From Dryocosmus kuriphilus (lineage: Eukaryota; Arthropoda; Insecta; Hymenoptera; Cynipidae), in NCBI GenBank assembly GCA_038277395.1, contig CM076195.1, forward strand, positions 21,290,327-21,354,326: a DNA stretch of 64,000 bases, given 5' to 3'. Both the position numbers and the translations under genes were made by a program. The notes below the pieces were generated by a model. The model ran no database searches, was not told where the DNA came from, and saw only the letters and a list, made by a program, of their open reading frames with translations. This document shows positions 13,601-27,550 of the stretch, in pieces. Position 1 is the stretch's first letter. The number at the start of each line of letters is the position of its first letter.

Positions 13601-16600
13601 ATGTACCACTTTATCTTTATATTTTCAATTGTATATTCGAGGAGTAAGAGGTTAAAATTAAAAATTGCAAGGAAAGAGCCCGCACGATGGTCGAAATTGA
13701 CCAAAAACCCGGGCCCCACTGCTGGCACGACCATGGACTGTCTAATTTCATATAAAATGTAAACAACGTACTATTTTATATCTTTATATTTTCAATCATA
13801 TAATCGAGCAGTAGCAGGTGAAGAATAAAAATTGCAAAAAAAGAGCACCTACGAGGGCCGAAATTGACCAAAAACCAAGCGTCACTGCTGCTTGACCACT
13901 GACTGTCTAATTACATATAAAACGAAAAAAATGTACCATTTTCTATCACTATCTTTTCAATTACATAGTCGAGGAGTAATAGTTGAAGATTAAAAATTAC
14001 GAGAAAAGTCCCCGCACGAGGGTCGAAATTCACCATAAAGCCGGGCGCCACTGTTGACACGACAACAGACGGTCTAATGACATATAAAGCGAAAAAACTG
14101 TTCCATTTTGTATCTTTATATTTTCAATCATTTAGGCGCAGAGTAAGAGGTGAAAATTAAAAGTTGCAAGAAAAGTGCCCGCACGAGGGTCAAAATTGAC
14201 CAAAAACTCGGGCTCCACTGCTGACATGACAATAGGCTGTCTAATTACATATAAAACAGAAAAATGTACCATTTTGTATCTTTATTTTTTCAATCTTGTG
14301 GTCGAGGAGTAACGGGTGAAAATTAAAAATTGCAAGGGAAGAGCCCGCACGAGGTTCGAAATTAACCAGAAAAGCAGGCGCCACTGCTGACACGACAACA
14401 GCCGGTCTAATGACATATAAAGCGAAAAAACTGTTCCATTTTGTATCTTTATATTTTCAATCATATAGTCGCGGAGTAAGAGGTGAAAATTAAAAATTGC
14501 AAGAAAAGTGCCCGCACGAGTGTCGAAATTGACCAAAAACCCGGGCTCCACTGCTGACATGACAATAGACTGTCTGATTACATATAAAACAAGAAAGTGT
14601 ACCATTTCGTGTCTTTTTCTTTCAATCTTGTGGTCGAGGTGTAAGAGGTGAGAATTACAAATTGAAAAAAAAGTGCCCGAACGAGGGTCGAAGGTGACTA
14701 TACACCAGGCGCCACAGCGGGCACGACCATGGACCGTCTAATTTCATGTAAAATGAAATAAATGTACCATTTTACATTTTATATTTTAGAGCATATAATC
14801 GAGGTGTAATAGGAGAAAGTTAAGAAATGAAAAGAATGTGTACGCACGAGAGTCGAAATTGACCAAAAACCAGCCTTTACTGCTGCACGACCATTGACGG
14901 TCTAATTATATATAAAAGGAAAATAAATGTACCACTTTGCATTTTTATATTTTCAATCATATAGACGAGACGTAAAAGTTGAAAATTAAAAATTGCAATG
15001 AAAGTACCCGCAAGAGGGTCACAATTGACCAACAACCCGCCGCTGCCGTTGGACGACCACTGACGGTCTAATTATATATAAAAGGAAAAGATGTACTATT
15101 TTGTATCTTTATATTTTCAATCATATAGACGAGAAGTAAAAGTTGAAAATTAAAAATTGCAAAAAAAGTGCCCGCACGAGGCCCAAATTGACAAAAAACC
15201 AGCCTCCACTGCTGGCACGACCATAGGCGGTCTAAATACATAAGAAACAAAAAAAATGTACCATTTTCTATTTTTATATTTTCAATCACATAGTCGTGAA
15301 GCAAGGTGTGAAAACTAAAAATTACAAGAAAAGAGCCCGCGCGAATGCCGAAATTGACCCTAAACCAAGCGCCACTACTGGCACGACCGTGGACCGTCTA
15401 ATTGCATATAAAAAAAAATGTGCCATTTTCCATATCTATATTTTCAATCATATTGCCGAGGGGTAAGAGGTGAAAATTAAAAACGGCAAAAAAAGTGCCC
15501 GCACGAGGGTCGAAAGTGACCAAGAAGCGGGCGCCACTACTGACACGACCATAGGCGGTCTAATTAAATATAAAACAAAAAAAACGTACAATTTTGCATC
15601 TTTATATTTTCAAACATATAATCGAGGAGTAACAGGAGAAAGTTAAGGAATGCAAAGAAAGTTCCCGCACGAGAGTTGAAATTGAACAAGAGCCAGCCTT
15701 CACTGCTGCACGATCGATGACGGTGTAACTATATATAAAACGAAAAAAATGTACCATTTTGTATCTTTATATTTTCAAGCACGTAGTCGAGGAGTATCAG
15801 GAGAAAGTTAAAAAATGCAAAGAAAATATCTGCACGAGGGTCGAAATTCACCAAAAAGCCGCGTGCCACTGCTGCACGATTTATATTTTCAATTGTATAT
15901 TCGAGGAGTAATAGATGGAAATTAAAAATTGCAAGAAAAGAGCCCGCGCGTGGGTCGGGAGTGAACAAAGGCCGGGCGCCACTGCTGACACGACCATAGG
16001 CGGCCTAATTACGTATAACACGATCAAATTGTACAGTTTCCTATCTTTATATTTTCAATCATTTAGTCGAGGAATAAGAGGTGAAAATTAAAAATTGCAA
16101 GGAAAGAGCCCGCACGATGGTCGAAATTGACCAAAAACCCGAGCTCCACTGCTGGCACGACCATGGACCGTCTAATTTCATATAAAATGTAAACAACGTA
16201 CCATTTTGCATCTTTATGTTTTCAAGCATATAATCCAGGAGTAACTTAGAAAGTTAAGAAATGCGAAGAAAGTGCCCGCACGAGAGTCGAAATTGACCAA
16301 AAACCAGCCCTCACTTCTGCACGACCATTGACGGTCTAATTACATATGAAACGAAAAAAACCTACCGTTTTGTATCTTTATATATTCAATCATATAATCG
16401 AGCGGTAACAGGTGAACATTAAAAATTGCAAAAAAAGAGCACCCACGAGGGCCGAAATTGACCAAAAACCAAGCGTCACTGCTGCATGACCATTGACTGT
16501 CTAATTACATATAAAACGAAAAAAATGTACCATTTTATATCCCTATCTTTTCAATTAAACAGTTGAGGAGTAATAGTTGAAAGTTAAGAATTACAAAAGG

Positions 16601-19600
16601 AGTCCCCGCACGAGGTTCGAAATTCACCAAAAAGCCGGGTGCCACTGCTCACACGACAATAGACCGTCTAATTACATATAAAACGAAACAAAGGTACCAT
16701 TTTGTATCTTTATATTTTCAATCATTTAGTCGAGGAGTAAGAGGTGCAAATTAAAAATTGCAAGGAAAGAGCCCGCTCGATGGTCGAAATTGACCAAAAA
16801 CCCGGGCGCCACAGCTGACACGACAATAGACCGTCTAATTACATATAAAACGAAAAAATGTACCACTTTGTATCTTTATATTTTCAATCATATAGTCGAG
16901 GAGTAAGAGGTGAAAATTAAAAATTGCAGGAAAAGTGCCCGCACGAGGGTCGAAATCGACCAAAAACACGGGCTCCACTGCTGACATGACAATAGACTGT
17001 CTAGTTACATATAAAACAAAAAAATGTACCATTTTGTATCTTTATTTTTTCAATTTTGTGGTCGAGGAGTAACGGGTGAAAATTAAAAATTGCAAGGGAA
17101 GAGCTCGCGCGAGGGTCGAAATTGACCAGAAAACCAGGTGCCACTGCTCACACGACAATAGACCGTCTAATTACATATAAAACGAAACAAAGGTACCATT
17201 TTGTATCTTTATATTTTCAATCATTTAGTCGAGGAGTAAGAGGTCAAAATCAGAAATTGCAAGTGAAGGGCCCGCACGATGGTCGAAATTGACCAAAAAC
17301 CCGGGCGCCACAGCTGACACGACAACAGACCGCCTAACTGCACATTAAACGAAAAAATGTACCATTTTTTATCCTTATATTTTCAATCACATAAGCGAGG
17401 AGTAACAGGTGGAAATTAAAAATTGCAAGAAAGTGCCCGCGCGAGGGTCGAATGTGACTAAAACGCCAGCCGCCACTGCTGACACGACAATAGACCGTCT
17501 AGTTACATATAAAGCGAAAAAAAGGTACCATTTTGTATCTTCATACTTTCAATCATATAGTAGAGGAGTAAGAGGTGAAAATTAAAAATTGCAAGAAAGT
17601 GCCCGCACGAGGGTCGAAGTTGACCATAAACCTGGCGCCACTGCTGGCACGACCATGAACCGTCTAACTAAATATAAAATGAGAAAAAGGTACCATTTTT
17701 TATCTTTATATTTTCAAGTATGTAATCGAGGAGTAACAGGAGAAAGTTAAAGAATGCATAGAAAGTGCCCGCACGAGGGTCGACATTGACCAAAAATCGC
17801 GCGCCAGTGCTGCATGACCATTGACGGTCTGATTGCATATAAAACGAAAAAAATGTACCATTTTGCATCTTTATATTTTCAAGCATGTAGTCGAGGGGTA
17901 TCAGGAGAAAGTTAAAAAATGCAAGGAAAGTGTCCGCACGAGGGTCGAAATTCACCAAATGCCGCGTGCCACTTCTGCACGACAATTGGCGTTCTGATTA
18001 CATATAAAACGAAAAGAATATACCACCTTTATCTTGATATTTTCAATTGTATGGTCGAGGAGTAATAGATGGAAATTAAAAATTGCAAGAAAGGAGCCCG
18101 CGCGTGTTTCGGGAGTGACCAAAAGCCGGGCGCCACTGCTGCCACGAACATAGGTGGCCTAATTACATATAACACGAACAAAATGTACAATTTTCTATCT
18201 TTATATTTTCAATTATTTAGTCGAGGAGTAAGAGGTGAAAATTAAAAATTGCAAGGTAAGATCCCGCACGATTGTCGAAATTGACCCGAAAACTAGGCGC
18301 CACTGCTGACACGACAATAGACCGTCTAATTACATAAAAAACGAAAAAAAGGTACCATTTTGTATCTTTATATTTCCAATCATTTAGTCGTGGAGTAAGA
18401 GGTGAAAATTAAAGATTGCAAGAAAGTGCCCGCACGAGGGCCGAAAGTGACTAAAACGCCAGGCGCCACTGCTGACACGACAATAGACCGTCTAATTATA
18501 TATAAAGCGAAGAAAAGGTACCATTTTGTATCTTTACATTTTCAGTCATTGAGTCGTGCAGTAAGAGGTGTAAATTAAAAATTGCAAGGAAAGGGCCCGC
18601 ACAATGGTCGAGATTGACCAACAACCAGACGCCACTGCTGGCACGACTATAGACGGTCTAATTACATATGAAACGAAAAAAATGTACCATTTTGTATTTT
18701 TATATTTTCAATTATATATAATCGAGGAGCAACAGATGAAAATGAAAAATTGCGAAAAAAGAGCTCGCACGAGGGTCGAAATTGACCAAAAGCCAAGCGT
18801 CATTCTGAGATGACCAGTCACGGTCTAATTACATATAAAACGAAAAAAATGTACCATTCTCTATCCCTATATTTCCATTACATAGTCGAGGAGTAATAGT
18901 TGAAAATTAAAAATTACAGAAAATGTGCCCGTGTCGTGGTCGAAAATGACCAAAAACCCTGGCGCCACTGCTGACACGACCATAGGCGGCCTAATTACAT
19001 ATAACACGAAAAAAATTTACAATTTTCTATCTTTATATTTTCTATCATATAGTCGAGAAGTAAGAGGTGAAAATTAAAAACTGCAAGAAAAGGGCCCGCG
19101 CGATGGCCGAAGTTGACCATAAACCAGGCTCCACTGCTGGCACGACCATGGACCGTCTAATTTCATATAAAATGTAAAAAGCGTACCATTTTGCATCTTT
19201 ATATTTTCAAGCATATAATTGAGGAGTAACAGGTGAAAGTTAAGAATTGCAAAAAGAGTGCTCGCAAGAGGGTAAAAATTGAACAAAAACCAGCCGCCCC
19301 TGCTGCACGACTATAGGCGGTCTAATTACATATGGAACGAAAAAAATGTACCATTTTGTATCTTTATATTTTCAATCATATAATCGAGGAGTAACAGGCG
19401 AAAATTAAAAATAGCAAAAAAATTGCCCGCACGAGGGTTGAAATTGACCAAAAACCCGGGCTCCACAGCTGACACGAAATTAGACCGTCTAATAACACAT
19501 AAAACGAAAAAATGTAAAATTTTGTATCCTTATATTTTCAGTCATATAGTCGAGGAGTAAGAGGTGAAATTTAAAAATTGCAAGAAAAGATCACGCACGA

Positions 19601-22600
19601 GGATCGAAGTGGACAATAAACTAGGCGCCACTGCTCGCACGACCATGGACCGTCCAATTACATATTAAACGAAAAAAATCTACCATTTTGCATCTTTACA
19701 TTTTCAAGCATATGGTCGAGGAGTATCAGGAGAAAGTTAAAAAATCCAAAGAAAGAGCCCGCACGAGGGTCGAAATTGACCAAAAAGCCGCGAGCCACTG
19801 CTGACAGGACCATAGGCCGCGTAATTACATATAAAACGAAGAAAAGGTAACGTTTTCTATCTTTATATTTTCAATCAAATAATCGAGGAGTAACAAGTGA
19901 AAATTAAAAATTGAAAAAAAGAGCGGGCACGAGGGTCCAAATTGACCAAAAACCAAGCGTCACTGCTGCGTGGCCATTGACGGTCTAATTACATATAAAA
20001 CGAAAAAAATGTACCATTTTTTTTCCCTATATATTTTCAATTACATAGTCGAGGAGTAATAGTTGAAAATTAAAAATTACAAAAAAAGTGCCCGTACGAT
20101 GGTTGAAATTGACCAAAAACCCGGGCGCCACTGCTGAAACGACCATGGACCGTCTAATTTCATATAAAATGTAAAAAACGTACCATTCTGCATCTTTATA
20201 TTTTCAAGCATATAATCGAGGAGTAACAGGAGAAAGTTAAGAAATGCAAAGAAAGTGCCCGCACGAGAGACGAAATTGACCAAAAACCAGCCCTCACTGC
20301 TTCACGCCCATTGACGGTCTAATTATATATAAAGGGAGAAAAATGTACCATTTTGTATGTTTATACTTTCAATCATATAGTCGAGAAGTAAAAGTTGAAA
20401 ATTAAAGATTGCAAAAAAGTGCTCGCAAGAGGGTCAAAATTGACCAAAAACCAGCCGCCACCGCTGCACGACCACTGACGGTCTAATTATATATAAAACG
20501 AAAAAATGTATCATTTTGTATCTTTATATTTTCAATCATATGGACAAGGAGTAAAAGCTGAAAATTAAAATTTGAAAAAAAGGTGCTCGCAAGAGGGTCA
20601 AAATTGACCAAAAACCAGCCGCCACTGCTGCACGGATATAGAAGGTCTAATTACATATGAAACGAAAAAAATTTACCATTTTGTATCTTTATATGTTCAA
20701 TCATATAATCGAGGAATAACAGGTGAAAATTAAATATTGCAAAAAAAGAGCCCCCACGAGGGCCGAAATTGACCAAAAACCAAGCGTCACTGCTGCATGA
20801 CCATTGACGGTCTAATTACATGTAAAACGAAATAAATGTACCGTTTCTATCCCGATATTTTCAATTACATAGTCGAGGAGTATTAGCGGAAAATTAAAAA
20901 TGCCAAAAACAGTGCCCGCACGAGGGTCGAAATTGACCAAAAGCCGGGCCCCACTGCAGACAAAACTGTAGACGTTCTGATTACATATAAAACGAAAAAA
21001 AATGGATCATTTTATATGTTTATATTTTCAATCACATAAGCGAGGAGTAACAGGTGGAAATTAAAAATTGGAAAAAAGAGCCGGCACGAGGTTCCAAATT
21101 GACCAAAAACCAAGCGTCACTGCTGCATGGCCATTGACGGTCTAATTACATATAAAACGAAAAAAATGTCCCATTTTCTATCCCTATATTTTCAATTATA
21201 TAGTCGAGGAGTAATAGTTGAAAATTAAAAATTACAAAAAAAGTGCACGTACGATGGTCGAAGTTGACCAAAACCCTGGGCGCCACTGCTGACATGACCA
21301 TAGGCGGCCTAATTACATATAAAACGAAAAAAATGTTCCATTTTTTTATCTCTATATTTTCAATCATATAGTCGCGGAGTAAGAGGTGGAGATTAAAAAT
21401 TGCAAGAACAGTGCCCCCACGAGGGTCGAAAGTGACTAAAAGGCCGGGCTCCACTGCTGACACGACCATAGGCGGTCTAATTACATATAAAACGAAAAAA
21501 ATGTACGATTTTGTATCTCTACATTTTGAATGAATCAGTCGAGAAGTACGAAGTGGAAATTAAAAATTGCAAGAAAAGAGCCCGCGCGATGGACGAAGTT
21601 GACCATAAACCAGGCTCCACTGCCGGCACGTCAATAGACCGTCTAATTACATACAAAACGAAAACAGTGTACCATTATTTACCTTTATATTTTCAGTCAT
21701 TGAGTCGAGGTAGGTATAAGAGGTGAAAATTAAAGATTGCAAGGAAAGGGCCCGCATGATGGTCGAGATTGACCAAATACCTGGGCGCCACTGCTGACAC
21801 GATAATAGACCGTCTAATTACATATAAAGCGAAAAAAAGGTACCATTTTGCATCTTTATATTTTCAATCATTTGGTCGAGGAGTAAGAGGTGAAAATTAA
21901 AAATTACAAAAAAAGTGCCCGCAAGAAGGTCGAAATTGACCAAAAGCCGGGCCCCACTGCAGACAAAACTATAGAAGTTCTAATTACTTATAAAAAGAAA
22001 AATATGGACCATTTTGTATTTTTATATTTTCAATTATATAATCGAGGAGTAACAGATGAAAATGAAAAATTGCGAAAAAAGAGCTTGCACGAGGGTCGAA
22101 ATTGACCAAAAGCCAAGCGTCACTCTGATATGACCAGTGACGGTCTAATTACATATAAAACGAAAAAAATGTACCATTCTCCATCCCTATATTTCCATTA
22201 CATAGTCGAGGAGTAATAGTTGAAAATTAAAAATTACAGAAAAAGTGCCCGTGTCGTGGTCGAAAATGACCAAAAACCCTGGCGCCACTGCTGACACGAC
22301 CATAGGCGGCCTAATTACATATAACACGAAAAAAATTTACAATTTTCTATCTTTATATTTTCTATCATATAGTCGAGAAGTAAGAGGTCAAAATTAAAAA
22401 TTGCAAAAAAAGAGCCCCCACGACGGCCGAAATTGAGCAAAAACCAAGCGTCACTGCTGCATGACCATCGACGGTCTAATTACGTATAAAACGAAAAAAA
22501 TGTACCATTTTCCATCCCTATATTTTCAATTGCATAGTCGAGCAGTAATAGTTGAAAACTAAAAATTACGAAAAAAGTGCCCGCACGAGGGTCGAAGTTG

Positions 22601-24700
22601 ACCAAAAGCCGGGCCCCACTGCAGACAAAACTATAGAAGTTCTAATTACATATAAAACGAAAAATATGGACCATTTTATATCTTTATATTTTCAATCATA
22701 TAAGCGGGGAGTAAACGTGGTGAACATTAAAAATTGCAAAAACAGAGACCGCACGAGGGTCGAAATTGACCAAAAACCAGACGCCACTGCTGACACGACT
22801 TTGGACGGTCTAATTACATATGAAACGAAAGAAATATACCATTTAGTATCTGTATATTTTCAATCATATAATCCAGGAGTAACAGGTCAAAATTAAAAAT
22901 TGCAAAAAAAGAGCCCGCAGGAGGTTCGAAGTGACTAAAAGGCCGGGCGCCCTGTTGACACGACCATAGGCGGTCTAATTACATATAAAACGAAAAAAAT
23001 GTACGATTTTCTATCCCTATATTTTCAATTACATAGTCGAGGAGTAATAGTTGAAAACTAAAAATTACAAAAAAAGTGCCCGCACGAGGGTCGAAATTGA
23101 CCAAAAAGCCGGGCGCCACTGTCGACACGACAACAGACGGTCTAATGACATATAAAACGAAAAAATTGTTCCATTTTGTATCTTTATATTTTCAATCATA
23201 TAGTCGCGGAGTAAGAGGTGTAAATTAAAAATTGCAAGAAAAGTGCCCGCACGAGGGTCGAAGTGACTAGAAGGCCGGGCGCCACTGCTGACACGACCAT
23301 AGGCGGTCTAATTACATATAAAACGAGAAAAATGTACTATTTTCTATCCCTATATTTTCAATCATATAGTCGAGAAGTAGGAAGTGAAAATTAAAAATTG
23401 CAAGAAAAGACCCCGTACGATGGTCGAAATTGACCAAAACCCCGGTCTCCACTGCTGACACCTCAATACACCATCTAATTACATATAAAACGAAAGAAAC
23501 GTACCATTTTGTATCTTTATTTGACAATCATGTGGTCGAGGAGTAACGGGTGAAAATTAAAAATTGCAAGGAAAGAGCCCGCACGAGGGTCGAAATTGAC
23601 CAAAAAACCAGGCGCCACTGCTGACACAACAATAGACCGTCTAATTACATACAAAACGAAAAAAAGGTACCATTATTTATCTTTATATTTTCAGTCATTG
23701 AGTCGAGGTGTAAGAGGTGAAAATTAAAGATTGCAAGGAAAGGGACCGCACGATGGTCGAGATTGACCAAATACTCGGGCGCCACTGCTGACACCATAAT
23801 AGACCGTCTAATTACATATAAAGCGAAAAAAAGGTACCATTTTGTATCTTAATATTTTCAGTCATTGAGTCCAGGAGTAAGAGGTGAAACTTAAAAATTG
23901 TAAGAAAAGGGCTCGCACGATGGTCGAAATTGACCAAAAACCCGGGCGCCACAGCTGCACGACCATTGACCGTCTGATAACATATAAAGCGAAAAAAATG
24001 TACCACCTTCTATCTTTCTATTTTCAATTGCATAGTCGAGGAGTAATAGACGAAAATTAAAAATTGCAAAAGAAGTGCCCGCACGAGGGTCGAAAGTGGC
24101 TAAAACGCCAGGCGCGACTGCTGACACGACAATAGATCGTCTAATTACACATAAAGCACAAAAAAGGTACCATTTTGTATCTTTATATTTTCAGTCATTG
24201 AGTCGAGGAGTAAGAGGTGAAAATTAAAAATTGCAGGAAAAGGGCCCGCAAGATGGTCGAAATTGACCAAAAACCCGGGCGCCACTGCCGATACGACAGT
24301 AGACCGTCTAATTACACATAAAACGAAAAAATGTACCATTTTGTATCTTTATATTTTCAATCACATAGTCGAGGAATAAGAGGTGAAAATTAAAAATTAC
24401 AAGAAAGTGCCCGCACGAGGGTCGAAAGTGACCAAAAACCCGGGCGCCACAGCTGACACGACAGTAGACCGTCTAACTGCACATAAAACGAAAAAATTTT
24501 GCATTTTGTATCTTCGTATTTTCAATCATGTGGTTGAGGAGTAACGGGTGAAAATTAAAAATTGCAAGGTAAGAGCCCGCACGAGGGTCGAAATTGACCA
24601 GAAAACCAGGCGCCACTGCCGACACGACAATAGACCGTCTAATTACATATAAAACGAAAAGAGGTACCATCTTGTATCTTTATATTTTCAATCATATAAT
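13600..24700 (+). repeat. Satellite, mixed monomer subfamilies
   Basis: Same satellite with no long high-identity internal duplication that I could detect by eye. At least four monomer types are interleaved, distinguished by the TCGAG junction. One has CAATCATATAGTCGAG then AAGAGGTGAAAATT. One has CAAGCATATAATCGAG then AACAGGAGAAAGTTAAGAAA. One has CAATTACATAGTCGAG then AATAGTTG with ATTACAAAAA. One has CAGTCATTGAGTCGAG. This is the most heterogeneous part of the array and is probably older or less recently homogenised. Confidence 0.8.
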
Positions 24701-27420
24701 CGAGGAGTATCAGGTTAAAATCAAAAAATTAAAAAAAGAGCCGGCACGAGGGTCCAAATTGACCAAAAACTAAGCGTCACTGCTGCATGGCCATTGACGG
24801 TGTAATTCATATAAAACGAAAAAAACGTACCATCTTTTTTCCTTATATTTTCAATTACATAGTCGAGAAGTAATACTTGAAAATTAAAAATTACAAAAAA
24901 AGTGCCCGTACGATGGTCGAAATTGACCAAAAACTCGAGCGCCACTGCTGACACGAACCTAGGTGGCCTAATTACATATAACACGAAAAAAATGTACAAT
25001 TTTCTATCTTTATATTTTCTGTCATATAGTCGAGAAGTAAGAGATGAAAATTCAAAATTGCAAGAAAAGGGCCCGCGCGATGGCCGAAGTTGACCATAAA
25101 CAAGGCTCCACTGCTGGCACGACCATGGACCGTCTAATTCCATACAAAATGTAAAAAGCGTACCATTTTGCATCTTTATATTTTCAAGCATATAATCGAG
25201 GAGTAACAGGAGAAAGTTAAGAATTGCAAAAAAAGTGCTCGCAAGAGGGCAAAAATTGACCAAAAACCAGCCGAAACTGCTGCACGACTATAGATGGTCT
25301 AATTACATATGAAACGAAAAAAATGTACCATTTTGTATCTTTATATTTTCAATCATATAATCGAGGAGTAACAGACGAAAATTAAAAATAGCAAAAAAAG
25401 CGCCCGCACGAGGGTTGAAATTGACCAAAAAGACGTCCGCCATTGTTGACACGACAACAGACGGTCCAACGACATATAAAACGAAGAAAATTTTCCATTT
25501 TGTATCTTCGTATTTTCAATCATGTGGTTGAGGAGTAACGGGTGAAAATTAAAAATTGCAAGGTAAGAGCCGGCACGAGGTTCGAAATTGACCAGAAAAC
25601 CAGGCGCCACTGCTGACACGACAACAGACCGTCTAATTACATACAAAACGAAAAAAAGGTACCATTTTGTGTCTTTATATTTTCCATCACTTAGTCGAGA
25701 AGTAAGAGGTGAAAATTAAAAATTGCAAGAAAGTGCCCGCACGAGGGTCTAAAGCGACTAAAACGCCACGCACACACTGCTGACACGACAATAGACCGTC
25801 TAATAACACATAAAACGAAAAAAATGTAAAATTTTTTATCCTCATATTTTCAATCATGTTGTCGAGGAGTAAGAGTTGATAATTAAAAATTGCAAGAAAG
25901 TGCCCGCACGAGGGTCGAAATATGACTAAAATGCCAGGCGCCACTGCTGACTCGACAATAGACCGTCTAATTACATATAAAGCGAAAAAAAGGTACCATT
26001 TAGTATCTTTATATTTTCAGTCATTGAGTCGAGGAGTAAGAGGTGAAAATTAAAAATTGCAAGAAAAGATCACGCACGAGGATCGAAGTGGACCATAAAC
26101 TAGGCGCCGCTGCTGGCACGACCATGGACCGTCCAATTACATATTAAACGAAAAAAATGTACCATTTTGCATCTTTATATTTTCAAGCATATGGTCGAGG
26201 AGTATCAGGCGAAAGTTAAAAAAATCCAAAGAAAGAACCCGCACGAGGGTCGAAATTGACCAAGAAGCCGCGAGCCACTGCTGACAGGACCATCGGCTGC
26301 GTAATTACATATAAAACGAAGAAAAGGTAACGTTTTCTATCTTTATCTTTTCAATCATATAATCGAGGAGTAACAGGTGAAAATTAAAAATTGAAAAAAA
26401 GAGCCGGCACGAGGGTCCAAATTGACCAAAAACCAAGCGTCACTGCTGCATGGCCATTGAAGGTCTAATTACATATAAAACGAAAAAAATGTACCATTTT
26501 TTTCGTTATATTTTCAATTACATAATCGAGAAGTAATATTTGAAAACTAAAAATTACAAAAAAAGTGCCCGTACGATGGTCGAAATTGACCAAAAACTGG
26601 GGCGCCACTGCTGGCACGAACGTAGGTGGCCTAATTACATATAACACGAAAAAAATGTACAATTTTCTATCTTCATAGTTTCTGTCATATAGTCGAAAAT
26701 GGAGAGATGAAAATTAAAAATTGCAAGAAAAGGGCCCGCGCGATGGCCGAAGTTGACCATAAACAAGGCTCCACTGCTGGCACGACCATGTACCGTCTAA
26801 ATCCATACAAAATGTAAAAAGCGTACCATTTTGCATATTTATATTTTCAAGCATATAATCGAGGAGTAACAGGAGAGTGTTAAGAATTGCAAAAAAAGTG
26901 CTCGCAAGAGGGTAAAAATTGACCAAAAACCAGCCGCCACTGCTGCAGGACTATAGACGGTCTAATTACATATGAAACGAAAAAAATGTACCATTTTGTT
27001 TCTTTATATTTTCAATCATATAATCGAGGAGTAACAGGCGAAAATTAAAAATTGCAAAAAAAGTGCCCGCACGAGGGTTGAAATTGACCAAAAAGACGGG
27101 CGCCATTGTTGACACGACAACAGACGGTCTAACGACATATAAAACGAAGAAAATTTTCCATTTTGTATCTTCGTATTTTCAATCATGTGGTTGAGGAGTA
27201 ACGGGTGAAAATTAAAAATTGCAAGGTAAGAGCCGGCACGAGGTTCGAAATTGACCAGAAAACCAGGCGCCACTGCTGACACGACAACAGACCGTCTAAT
27301 TACATACAAAACGAAAAAAAGGTACCATTTTGTGTCTTTATATTTTCCATCACTTAGTCGAGAAGTAAGAGGTGAAAATTAAAAATTGCAAGAAAGTGCT
27401 CGCACGAGGGTCTAAAGCGA
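24700..27420 (+). repeat. 1.66-kb (10-mer) satellite doublet
   Basis: Segments starting near 24,720 and 26,390 match at an offset of 1,663 bp, ten monomers. Shared private variants include GTTGAAATTGACCAAAAAGACG at 25,413 and 27,077 (first 20 bases distinctive) and a GAAGAAAATTTTCCATTTTG variant near 25,483 and 27,147. Minor substitutions separate the copies. Confidence 0.8.
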
Positions 27421-27550
27421 CTAAAACGCCACGCACCACTGCTGACACGACAATAGACCGTCTAATTACATATAAAGCGAAAAAAAGGTACCATTTTGTA
27501 TCTTTATATTTTCAGTCATTGAGTCGTGGAGTAAGAGGAGAAAATAAAAA